NCBI GenBank assembly: GCA_035506315.1 | Contig: DATJPQ010000300.1 | Coordinates: 1 to 41,269 of the forward strand | Direction: 5' to 3' | Source of the DNA: MWDT01 sp035506315 | Lineage (GTDB): Bacteria > Verrucomicrobiota > Verrucomicrobiia > Opitutales > Opitutaceae | DNA: 41,269 nucleotides | In this document: positions 34,146 through 41,185 of the stretch, piece after piece | Numbering within the stretch: the first letter of the stretch is position 1 | Layout: each line of letters begins with the position of its first letter | Notes under the pieces: model-generated | The model's database searches: none | What the model saw: the letters and a program-made list of their open reading frames with translations, nothing else | What the model was told of the DNA's origin: nothing | Made by a program: the position numbers and the translations under genes

Positions 34146-34559
34146 TCACGGGGTCGTTTGCTCGTGCAGCAGGTCGGCGAGATCGATCGCGACGCCGGCT
34201 TTCTCGAGCGCGTGACGGAGCGGAGCGACGTACTTCCCGGGCAGATCCTCCAGCTTGAACTCGATTTCCGCAAACTCGTGGCCGATCGCGAAGACGATGG
34301 CATCCGCCAGGGCCATGAGGTCGTCGTCGTCGAAATATTCTTCGATGACCGATTGATTTCCCTCCAGCGCGAGCAACGACGCCCAATGCGGCTCCTCCTG
34401 GCCGCCGCCGGCCTGACGCAATTGCACCAGGCCGTGCAGCCGGGCGGCGGTCACGCGCATGGCCAGTCGCGTCAATGTCGCGTAGGCGTAGGCCAGATTG
34501 GCGAGATTGGCCTGCCGGATGATCGTCTTACGGGTAGCGAGAAGTTGTGAAAGTTTCAT
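34146..34559 (-). CDS. Hypothetical protein, mostly helical
   Basis: A 137-aa protein I do not recognise. The N-terminus is helical and Ala/Leu-rich (IIRQANLANLAYAYATLTRLAMRV). The middle is acidic (VIEEYFDDDDLMALADAIVFAI). The C-terminus, IEFKLEDLPGKYVAPLRHALEKAGVAIDLADLL, looks like a folded helical domain. There is no signal peptide or membrane segment. A good AGGAGG lies 9 bp before ATG 34559, supporting that start and that the gene is real. It stands alone between two intergenic stretches. Confidence 0.65.
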   Translation of the reverse strand: MKLSQLLATRKTIIRQANLANLAYAYATLTRLAMRVTAARLHGLVQLRQAGGGQEEPHWASLLALEGNQSVIEEYFDDDDLMALADAIVFAIGHEFAEIEFKLEDLPGKYVAPLRHALEKAGVAIDLADLLHEQTTP

Positions 34560-35048
34560 GGGAATGAACCTCCTGGCTCGGTGCCCGCGCACCTTGGGTT
34601 AAGGGTTTGCCGATTACTCCAGTTCGATGGCCGTCCCCGCGAGGGACTGGCCGGGTACGGATCTAGCTGCGATCGAGGCAACGTCCAAAGAACGTCTGTC
34701 TGATGCTTCGGGCCCGCCGGCTGAATCCGGTGTTCGGGCGGAAGCCAAACGCATTCGCCGACGCTGGCAGATTCTGGGAAGAACTCTCTACCGATTCGAT
34801 CCTGAGCCTGACCGACTCTGCTCGCTCACTGGCAGGAAATACGCCGCAATGTTTTACCGTTCTCGACTAAAACTACGACACACCAACCGTGAAACTGAAT
34901 CGCTGATCGGACAAAAGGTAGTTCATCCATTTTGGCCACCGGAGCAAACGATTTTTTGGGAAAATCACTTCTCGCGGACGATTATGGGTGTATAATCTGA
35001 CCACGCCTTTTACCAGGCAGCATCGAAGATTCGCACATCACCAATCTC
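34560..35048. other. 489-bp stretch without a convincing gene
   Basis: Lower GC than the surroundings. A plus-strand frame (34627-34995, 122 codons) exists, but it has no ribosome site, no family resemblance and an uneven composition; I do not call it. The only clear signal is a TATAAT at 34991-34996 ahead of a short frame at 35049. I see no tRNA, repeat array or strong hairpin. Confidence 0.5.
34991..34996 (+). promoter_or_regulatory. Perfect -10 hexamer TATAAT
   Basis: TATAAT preceded by GGGTG. A clear -35 is missing (the best at 16-17 bp is only TTCTCG-like). It lies 52 bp before the ATG of the 59-codon frame at 35049, so it would give a leader of about 45 nt. It stands out in a high-GC window. 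Confidence 0.5.
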
Positions 35049-35228
35049 ATGGATAACCCATTACCCGCCCAGACACCCGAGAGCGTTCTCGCCGCTGCGG
35101 CCTTGAAGGCAAAAAATGCCCGGGAAGCTGCGTTGAAGCAGAATCGCAATATCAGCCACATGCTGAAGTCTGGCGCCATGCACCAGCACGCCGCCAAGCG
35201 GACCATGCCGCACGTCCGGGGCCGTTAG
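35049..35228 (+). CDS. Small basic protein, 59 aa
   Basis: The frame starts MDNPLPAQTPESVLAAAALK and ends KRTMPHVRGR. Residues about 12-35 are a likely Ala/Lys/Arg/Asn amphipathic helix, and the tail is His/Arg-rich with several Met, suggesting a nucleic-acid-binding or ribosome-associated small protein. I recognise no family. Support comes from the upstream TATAAT, a sensible amino-acid composition and its end 12 bp before the convergent cysN stop. Against it: no Shine-Dalgarno site and short length. Confidence 0.45.
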   Translation: MDNPLPAQTPESVLAAAALKAKNAREAALKQNRNISHMLKSGAMHQHAAKRTMPHVRGR

Positions 35229-35240
35229 GCAGCGCCAGCG

Positions 35241-36560
35241 TCAGATGAAATAATCGCTGCCTTCGGGCTTCACGACCTCCGTCGGCGGCAGGAGCATGCC
35301 GGCCGCCACCGTCGCGTTGGTGCCTTGCTCGATCAGGATGAACGAGCCGGTCAGCCGGTTGGTCGCATAGCCGTCGAAATAAACCGGCTGGGCGGTGCGC
35401 AGGCGGATTTCGCCGAGGTCGTTGAGGGCGAGTTCCGGGGGTGCGGCCTGCGGTTCGAGCGTCGTGATGTCGATGCGGTGCTCGATCTCGGTGACGAGCG
35501 CCGGCACCGTGTGCGAGGTGTGTTTGAGAAAGTAGCGTTTGCCGCGCTGGAGCGGGCGCGGGTGCATCCAGCAGACTTTGGCGTGGAGATCGGTGCTCGC
35601 GCCGCAACGGTCCTCGACGCCGATGATCATGTTGCCGCGGCTTACGTCGATGTCGTCCGCCAGCACCAGGGTGATCGATTGCGGGCAAAACGCCTCCTCG
35701 ACGGAGCCGTCATAAGTCCAGATTTCTTTCACGTGGCTGACGAGGCCCGCGGGCAGCGCGACGACTTTCTGGCCGACGCGAACGGTGCCGCCGGCGATCT
35801 GGCCGCTGAAGCCGCGGAAGTCGTGCAGGCGGGGATCGGTCGGCTGGTTCGGGCGGTTGACCCATTGCACGGGCAGGCGGAAGCCGCGGAGATTCCAGTC
35901 GCTGCCGATGTGCACGGTTTCGAGATGATTGAGCAGCGTCGGTCCGGAGTACCAGGGAGTGTGATGCGACGGCTCGACGACGTTGTCGCCGTGAAGCGCG
36001 CTGATCGGGATGAACCGCACATCCTTGATGTCAAGGCGCGGCAGGAACTCCTCGAACTCGTCGCGGATCTCCTCGAAGCGCTCTTCGCTCCAGCCGACGA
36101 GGTCCATCTTGTTGATGGCGACGGCAAGGTGCGGGATGCGCAGGAGCGAAGCGATACAGGAGTGGCGGCGGCTCTGCTCGATCACACCGGTGCGGGCATC
36201 GACCAGCACGACCGAGAGGTTGGCGCTGGAGGCGCCGGTGACCATGTTGCGCGTGTACTGCACGTGGCCTGGCGTGTCGGCGATGATGAACTTGCGACGC
36301 GGCGTGGCGAAGTAGCGGTAGGCGACGTCGATCGTGATGCCCTGCTCGCGCTCGGCGCGAAGGCCGTCGGTCAGGTTGGCGAGATTGATCTGACCGCCGC
36401 CGGTGATATCGGCGGAGCGCTCCAGCGCCTCCAGCTGATCCTCCATGAGCGACTTCGAATCGTAGAGGAGGCGGCCGATGAGGGTGGATTTGCCGTCGTC
36501 GACGCTACCGCAGGTATTGAAGCGCAGGATATCGACGGGATGGTGGGCGGGAAGAGCCAT
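35241..36560 (-). CDS. cysN: Sulfate adenylyltransferase subunit 1 (GTPase)
   Basis: A 439-aa CysN, the GTPase that drives APS formation by CysD. G-motifs: GSVDDGKST (18-26), the switch segment EREQGITIDVAYRYF, DTPGH near 95-99, and AINKMDLVGW. Two beta-barrel domains follow. It is shorter than E. coli CysN (475) and carries no fused APS kinase (CysC) domain. It lies 132 bp downstream of cysD with a repeat-rich spacer. The start is ATG 36560, directly before MALPAHHPVDILRF. Confidence 0.94.
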   Translation of the reverse strand: MALPAHHPVDILRFNTCGSVDDGKSTLIGRLLYDSKSLMEDQLEALERSADITGGGQINLANLTDGLRAEREQGITIDVAYRYFATPRRKFIIADTPGHVQYTRNMVTGASSANLSVVLVDARTGVIEQSRRHSCIASLLRIPHLAVAINKMDLVGWSEERFEEIRDEFEEFLPRLDIKDVRFIPISALHGDNVVEPSHHTPWYSGPTLLNHLETVHIGSDWNLRGFRLPVQWVNRPNQPTDPRLHDFRGFSGQIAGGTVRVGQKVVALPAGLVSHVKEIWTYDGSVEEAFCPQSITLVLADDIDVSRGNMIIGVEDRCGASTDLHAKVCWMHPRPLQRGKRYFLKHTSHTVPALVTEIEHRIDITTLEPQAAPPELALNDLGEIRLRTAQPVYFDGYATNRLTGSFILIEQGTNATVAAGMLLPPTEVVKPEGSDYFI

Positions 36561-36606
36561 GGAAAAGCGGAAAGTGGAAAGCGGAGAGCGGAGAGAGCGG
36601 AATAGG

Positions 36607-36698
36607 AGGTTGAGGTTTTAGGTTTAGGTTGAGGAGGCGTGCGAAAGGCGCGCTGGAGAGGCCGGCCTAAACCTCAACCTTCGACCTAAATCTTAAAA
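36607..36698. repeat. AGGTTK-unit inverted repeat between cysD and cysN
   Basis: The left part (36607-36634) reads AGGTTGAGGTTTTAGG and then GTTTAGGTTGAGG. The right part (36667-36698) contains CCTAAACCTCAACCT. AGGTTGAGGTTTTAGG pairs with CCTAAACCTCAACCT with a one-base gap. Both arms are runs of roughly 6-7-nt AGG-TTK units. A purine-rich block of AAAGTGG/AAAGCGG units (36562-36605) precedes it. No T run in either direction that would mark a normal terminator. Confidence 0.6.
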
Positions 36699-37595
36699 AT
36701 ACCCGGCCTTTTTGCGGTCCTCCATGGCGGCTTCGGAGGATTTGTCGTCGGCGCGCGAGCCGCGCTCGGTCACGCGGGCGGCGGCGATCTCGGCAATGAT
36801 GTCGTCGACCGAGTCGGCAGGCGACTCCACGCAACCGGTGCTGATGATGTCGCCGATGGTGCGCACGCGAACCACCAGTTGGCGGACTTCCTCGCCGGGC
36901 TTGGGCGGCACGAGATGGTTGTCGGGCAGCCACTGGCCGTGGCGGCGCACGACCTGGCGACGGTGGCTGAAATAGATACCCGGCACCTCGAGCCGTTCGC
37001 GGCGGATGTACTCCCACACGTCGGTTTCGGTCCAGTTGCTGAGGGGGAAGACGCGCATGTTTTCTCCGGGATTGAGCCGGGCGTTGTAGAGATTCCAGAT
37101 TTCCGGCCGCTGGTTCTTCGGGTCCCACTGGCCGAAGCTGTCGCGAAAACTGAAGAAGCGCTCCTTGGCGCGGGCTTTTTCCTCGTCGCGGCGCGCCCCG
37201 CCGATGCAGCAATCGAAACGGAACTCCTCGATCGCGGCGAGCAGGGTGGGGATTTGCAGGCGGTTGCGGCTGATTTCGCCGGGCGCGGGCGTGGCGATGC
37301 CCCGGGCGATGGCGTCCTCGACGGTGCGCACGATGAGTTTTGCACCGAGCTCCTTCGCGCGACGGTCGCGAAACTCGTTGAGCTCGGGAAAATGGTGGCC
37401 GGTGTCGACGTTGAGCAACGGCAGCGGCAGTTCGGACGGCCGGAAGGCTTTCTCCGCCAGGCGCAGGAGGCAGATGGAGTCCTTGCCGCCGGAGAAGAGC
37501 AGCGCGGGCCGCTCGAATTCGCCGGCGACCTCACGCATGATGTGAATGGCTTCGGTTTCGAGATGCTGAAGGTGATCGAGGTGATAGTTCGGCAT
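36693..37595 (-). CDS. cysD: Sulfate adenylyltransferase subunit 2
   Basis: A 300-aa CysD, which adenylylates sulfate to APS using ATP. The PP-loop motif FSGGKDS is at residues 34-40. Other family segments are LLNVDTGHHFPELNEFRD, CCIGGARRDEEKARAKER, RVFPLSNWTETDVWEYI and the C-terminal ERGSRADDKSSEAAMEDRKKAGYF. Length matches E. coli CysD (302). The start is ATG 37595; upstream the frame runs through a purine-rich repeat and gives a Ser/Leu run, which is not protein-like. Part of the cysI-cysH-cysD-cysN set. Confidence 0.95.
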   Translation of the reverse strand: MPNYHLDHLQHLETEAIHIMREVAGEFERPALLFSGGKDSICLLRLAEKAFRPSELPLPLLNVDTGHHFPELNEFRDRRAKELGAKLIVRTVEDAIARGIATPAPGEISRNRLQIPTLLAAIEEFRFDCCIGGARRDEEKARAKERFFSFRDSFGQWDPKNQRPEIWNLYNARLNPGENMRVFPLSNWTETDVWEYIRRERLEVPGIYFSHRRQVVRRHGQWLPDNHLVPPKPGEEVRQLVVRVRTIGDIISTGCVESPADSVDDIIAEIAAARVTERGSRADDKSSEAAMEDRKKAGYF

Positions 37596-37610
37596 GTGGC
37601 CGGGAAGAAG

Positions 37611-37670
37611 GGAGAGTGAAAGTGAAAGGGAGAGTGAAAGGGACTGAGGGAATGAGGGACTGGGGGATGA
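37611..37670. repeat. Purine-rich tandem repeat with 8-nt period upstream of cysD
   Basis: Starts GGAGAGTGAAAGTGAAAGGG and continues with 8-mers such as GGGACTGA, GGGAATGA, GGGACTGG, GGGATGAT. Nearly all purines on the plus strand. The unit recalls CTGAAGGG at 903-934. No matching inverted arm was found nearby. It sits 15 bp before the cysD start and would be in its leader RNA as a pyrimidine tract. Confidence 0.55.
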
Positions 37671-37680
37671 TCTGTCCAAT

Positions 37681-37753
37681 GGAGGGGGGCGTCGAACCCC
37701 GCCGTTCATCGGATTGCGCGGCGGCATTCGGCGATGCCGCTCTACAGCCGATG
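37681..37753 (-). repeat. tRNA T-arm-like segment and nested hairpin
   Basis: On the minus strand GGGG-TTCGACG-CCCC resembles a T arm with a 7-base loop, followed by CTCCA. The other part is a nested hairpin: outer stem CATCGG/CCGATG (37707-37712 with 37748-37753) and inner GCGGCAT/ATGCCGC (37721-37727 with 37734-37740). No acceptor or D arm can be built, so it is not a tRNA gene. It may be a tRNA or tmRNA remnant or a repeat unit. Confidence 0.45.
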
Positions 37754-37796
37754 TGCTGTCATATGCATCGCAGAGGGAATTTCCATGGGCGGTGAA

Positions 37797-38459
37797 TCAG
37801 GCGGAGAGGGCTTGGTGGGCCCAGGCGGCATGCAGGCCGCATTCGCGCTTCTCGTCGGCTTTGGCGGGATCGTAATAATCCCATTCGTTCGGAAGGTCGT
37901 GCTGGCGGAGATAGGCCTCGAGGTCGGCGTCGGTCTGATGGAAGAGCGGACTGACCTTCAGCGTGCCGAAGTTCGCGTCGTACGACACGGGGTCGAGACT
38001 GGCACGATTCGAGTTTTGTACCTGGCGCAGCGCGGTGATCCAGACCGTCGGCGCCAGTTCGCGCATCCCGCGTTGAAATGGCTCCAGCTTCATCAGGGTG
38101 CTGAATTGTTGCAGGCCGGTCTCGTCGGTCAGCGCGGGAAGCGGTCCATGGATCGCGTCGCGGTGTGCGGCGGTGAGGCGTGGCAAGCAGGCGTGGAGGT
38201 TGAGTTTCAGCCGCACGCGCAGGTCCTCGGCATGGCGGTAAGTGGCGGGGCGGTTGTAGCCGTGATCGACCCACAACACCGGGATATCCGGCTGCAGCTG
38301 CGTGCAGAGGTGGAGGATCACGGCTTCGTAGGGACGAAAGTTCGTCGAAACGACCGCGCGTTCGCCGCTGCGGGCAAGAGCCCAGCGGGCAATGGCGAGC
38401 GGCGACGCGGAACGCAGCTCGGCGTTCCAGGCGGAGATTTGGTCGGGAGAGTATGACAT
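37797..38459 (-). CDS. cysH: Phosphoadenylyl-sulfate reductase family protein
   Basis: A 220-aa CysH. The PP-loop-like N-terminus contains VVSTNFRPYEAVILHL in place of the usual SSSFG-type start. VLWVDHGYNRPATYRHAE is the conserved D-T/H-G-Y block, and the catalytic C-terminal ECGLH is present. The Cys pairs of APS reductases (CC and CxxC) are missing, so PAPS reductase activity is expected. That would need an APS kinase (CysC), not found in the window. The start is ATG 38459, giving MSYSPDQISAW. 77 bp after cysI. Confidence 0.85.
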   Translation of the reverse strand: MSYSPDQISAWNAELRSASPLAIARWALARSGERAVVSTNFRPYEAVILHLCTQLQPDIPVLWVDHGYNRPATYRHAEDLRVRLKLNLHACLPRLTAAHRDAIHGPLPALTDETGLQQFSTLMKLEPFQRGMRELAPTVWITALRQVQNSNRASLDPVSYDANFGTLKVSPLFHQTDADLEAYLRQHDLPNEWDYYDPAKADEKRECGLHAAWAHQALSA

Positions 38460-38536
38460 GATGTGCGGGTGCGGCTTTATGGGAGTGCGCTGGCGTGCGA
38501 CAATCGCTTGCAGCAGGCTTCCACAGAGCAGCGGAT

Positions 38537-40240
38537 TCAGGCGGTGGGAGCGGCGACAGATGCGGGCTGCTCCTTCCACAGCACCCGTTCGACCCAGTCG
38601 CCGAGGCGCTCGCCAGGTAGGCGTTCGTCTCGCCAGCGGGTGAGCACCGGACGAAGCTCGGTCATGAGATCGTCGATCTTCACACTGGCCCGATACTCGC
38701 GGTTGAGACGGGTGCTGGCGACGTTGCCGCCCAGAAGGATGTTGTACTTGCCGGGCGCCCGGCCGACGAAAGCGATCTCGGCCATGTAGGGACGGGCGCA
38801 ACCATTGGGACAGCCGGTCATGCGGAAAATGATCTCCTCGTCGCTGAGGTTGAGTTCGCGGAGAAGGGCTTCCAATTGGTCGAGCAAGCCGGGGAGCACG
38901 CGCTCGGCTTCGGCGAGGGCCAGACCGCAGGTGGGCAACGCGACGCAGGCCATCGATGCACGGCGGACGGCCGCGGCCTGGTTTTCCACCGGGATGCCGT
39001 GCTCGGCGAGCAGGGCGGTGATGGCGTCCTTTTGCTCGGCCGATACGCCGGTGAGGAGCAGATTTTGCGACGGCGTGAGGCGGATTTCGGGCCGGAAGGC
39101 GACGACGATGCGGCGGAGCGCGGTTTTGAGCTGACGCCGGGCCGTGTCGCGGATGCGCCCGGTCTCGACGTAGAGGCCGAGGAACCAACGGCCGTCAGTC
39201 TGGCGGTGCCAGCCGAAAAGATCGCCCTGGCGCGTGAACGACACCACGATGGCAGGGTCAAAAGTGAGCCCGGCACGCCACTCGACTTCGCCGCGGAACC
39301 ACGCCGCGCCGCGTTCGGCGATGACGTATTTCAGGCGGGCGTGTTTGCGATTGGCGCGGTCGCCAAAATCGCGGAAGGCGGTGACCACGGCGCTGGCCAC
39401 CTCGACAGCGCGTTCGGGGCGGATGAAACCAAGCACGTCAGCGACGCGCGGATACGTCGCCGCGTTGCCGTGGCTCATGCCCTGGCCGCCGCCGGCGAGG
39501 ACGTTGTAGCCGAGCAAACGCGTCGGATCGACGGGGTCGGGGATGGCAACAAAGCCGAGGCAGTTGGTGAAGACGTCGGTGTCGTTGAGCGGCGGGATGG
39601 CGAAGGCGACCTTGAATTTCCGCGGCAGGTATTGCTGACCGTAGAGCGGATCCTCGAAGGCGAGCTTCTTTTCCGGCGCGAGCTTGAGCGGCTCGCCGTT
39701 GACCCAGATTTCGTGGTAAGCGGGCGTCTGCGGCAGCAGCGCGGCGGACACGCGGCGCGCGTCCTCGAGCACGCGCTCGACCAACGGGTGCGTCGCCGGA
39801 GTCGGCGGCGCCATGACGTTGCGGTTGACGTCGCCGCAAGCGGCGAGGGTGGTGCAGAGCGCATCATTGAGTCCCTTCATCAGGGGCCCGAGGCCCTTTT
39901 TTACGACGCCGTGCCATTGAAACGATTGCCGCGAAGTAATGCGCAGCGTCGGGCTGCCGTAGCGCTCCGAGAGCTCGTCGAATGCCAGGTATTGCGTGGG
40001 TGTAACCACGCCGCCCGGGATCTTCGCCCGGATCATGAAAATGTACTGTTTTCCGGTCTTCCGTTTGTCGCGATCGTCTTGCTGATAGATGCCGTGAAAT
40101 TTTAGGAATTGCTCGTCGTCCTCCGAAAAACGATCGGCTTCAGGATTGAGCAACGTCTCACCAATATTGCCTCCCAAAGTTGGGTCGGATAATTTAAGCG
40201 ACTCATTCTTAGATAATAGAGGTGGATTTGTGGTGCTCAT
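38537..40240 (-). CDS. cysI: Sulfite reductase hemoprotein subunit
   Basis: A 567-aa CysI, which reduces sulfite to sulfide using a coupled siroheme and 4Fe-4S centre. The cluster cysteines are CVALPTC (432, 438) and CPNGC (477, 481). The siroheme-binding region includes LRITSRQSFQWHGVVKKGL and GDVNRNVMAPPTPATHP, and KYVIAERG is present. Length matches E. coli CysI (570). No CysJ flavoprotein is adjacent, so electrons may come from ferredoxin or a distant cysJ. The start is ATG 40240. Divergent from cobA, which makes the siroheme precursor. Confidence 0.94.
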   Translation of the reverse strand: MSTTNPPLLSKNESLKLSDPTLGGNIGETLLNPEADRFSEDDEQFLKFHGIYQQDDRDKRKTGKQYIFMIRAKIPGGVVTPTQYLAFDELSERYGSPTLRITSRQSFQWHGVVKKGLGPLMKGLNDALCTTLAACGDVNRNVMAPPTPATHPLVERVLEDARRVSAALLPQTPAYHEIWVNGEPLKLAPEKKLAFEDPLYGQQYLPRKFKVAFAIPPLNDTDVFTNCLGFVAIPDPVDPTRLLGYNVLAGGGQGMSHGNAATYPRVADVLGFIRPERAVEVASAVVTAFRDFGDRANRKHARLKYVIAERGAAWFRGEVEWRAGLTFDPAIVVSFTRQGDLFGWHRQTDGRWFLGLYVETGRIRDTARRQLKTALRRIVVAFRPEIRLTPSQNLLLTGVSAEQKDAITALLAEHGIPVENQAAAVRRASMACVALPTCGLALAEAERVLPGLLDQLEALLRELNLSDEEIIFRMTGCPNGCARPYMAEIAFVGRAPGKYNILLGGNVASTRLNREYRASVKIDDLMTELRPVLTRWRDERLPGERLGDWVERVLWKEQPASVAAPTA

Positions 40241-40249
40241 GCTGAAAAT

Positions 40250-40287
40250 AACTAAACAACTAAACTAAACGAGTTGACATTTGTCAA
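40250..40287. promoter_or_regulatory. Shared cysI/cobA control region
   Basis: TTGACA-TT-TGTCAA (40274-40287) is a perfect inverted repeat; each half is a consensus -35 hexamer, one for each direction. For cysI a TTTAGT at 17-bp spacing can serve as -10. Next to it is a direct repeat AACTAAAC (40250-40257, 40258-40265) with a third partial TAAAC. For cobA the -10 is weak (TACTTT at 19-bp spacing, or none). The palindrome could be an operator for a sulfur regulator. Confidence 0.6.
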
Positions 40288-40293
40288 GTAAAG

Positions 40294-41079
40294 ATGACTA
40301 CTTTGGTTAATAAGATGAGAACACGCGGAATAGTTTCTTTGGTCGGAGCCGGGCCAGGTGATCCTGAGCTGATCACCGTGCGTGGTCGCGACCGTCTTGC
40401 CGCTGCCGATGTGGTGATCTACGACGACCTCGCGGGCCGCGCTTTGCTCGATTACTGCCAGGCAGGCTGCAAGTGCGTGTATGTCGGCAAACGCTGTGGC
40501 CAGCATTCCGTGACGCAGGACCGGATCATCGAGCTCTTGCTGACTCACACGCGGGCGGGGCGCCGGGTAGTGCGTCTCAAAGGCGGCGATCCGTTCATTT
40601 TTGGGCGCGGGGGCGAGGAACTCATGGCGCTCATACGCGAAGGGATGCCCTGCGAAATCATACCAGGTGTGACGGCTGCCGCCGCCGCCGGCGCGGCCGC
40701 AGGCGTGCCGCTGACGCATCGTGAGTATTCCTCGGCGATCGTTTTCGTCACCGGTCACGAAAACCCCGGGAAGCCGGAAGCGACCATTGACTGGGCGGCA
40801 TACGCGCGGTTGCGGGCGACGCTTTGCATTTACATGGGAGCGCGGAAGCTCGCCGGCATTGCGGAACAACTGACGGATGGAGGACTCGCCATCGACACGC
40901 CGGTGGCGATCGTCAGCCGTGCCAGTCGGCCGGATCAGGAGGTGAAATTACTGACACTTGCCGATCTGATTCACGGCGCTGGCAGAGAGATCGCGATGCC
41001 GGCATTGGCGATCATCGGCGAAGTGGCCCACGTGCCCGCATTGGCGCGGGAACTGGCTGCATCAGTCGCAAGCGCTTGA
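40294..41079 (+). CDS. cobA: Uroporphyrinogen-III C-methyltransferase (SUMT)
   Basis: A 261-aa SUMT, which adds two methyl groups to uroporphyrinogen III to give precorrin-2, the precursor of siroheme (and of cobalamin). It contains the family signature VSLVGAGPGDPELITVRG, the segment LKGGDPFIFGRGGEE and the ADVVIYDDL region. Single-domain form, not the CysG fusion. The likely task is supplying siroheme for CysI, since they share a control region. Start: ATG 40294 or ATG 40315 (MRTRGIVSLVG). The -35 at 40274 makes the downstream start plausible. Confidence 0.92.
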   Translation: MTTLVNKMRTRGIVSLVGAGPGDPELITVRGRDRLAAADVVIYDDLAGRALLDYCQAGCKCVYVGKRCGQHSVTQDRIIELLLTHTRAGRRVVRLKGGDPFIFGRGGEELMALIREGMPCEIIPGVTAAAAAGAAAGVPLTHREYSSAIVFVTGHENPGKPEATIDWAAYARLRATLCIYMGARKLAGIAEQLTDGGLAIDTPVAIVSRASRPDQEVKLLTLADLIHGAGREIAMPALAIIGEVAHVPALARELAASVASA

Positions 41080-41164
41080 AGCGCATGCCGTAGTGGCCGA
41101 GATTTGCCAAGAAACCCCAAAGCAACGACACGCAATAAATTAAAGTAAAATAACTTATGTGTCA

Positions 41165-41185
41165 GTGTCACGTAATACGTGACAC
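41165..41185. promoter_or_regulatory. 21-bp perfect palindrome, possible operator
   Basis: GTGTCACGTA (41165-41174), one A, and TACGTGACAC (41176-41185) are perfect inverse copies, flanked on the left by an AT-rich block (41132-41158, with AATAAATTAAAGTAAAATAA). This looks like a repressor operator near a promoter, for a gene beyond the window edge or none. No gene is visible from 41080 to the end. Confidence 0.55.

Noticed and set aside
34627..34995. A 122-codon plus frame in the gap before the TATAAT
   Set aside because: No ribosome site, no homology cue, and composition changes along its length. Left as non-coding.
37681..37753. A tRNA gene
   Set aside because: Only a T-arm-like piece is present. 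The anticodon and D arms cannot be formed, and no acceptor stem partner exists.
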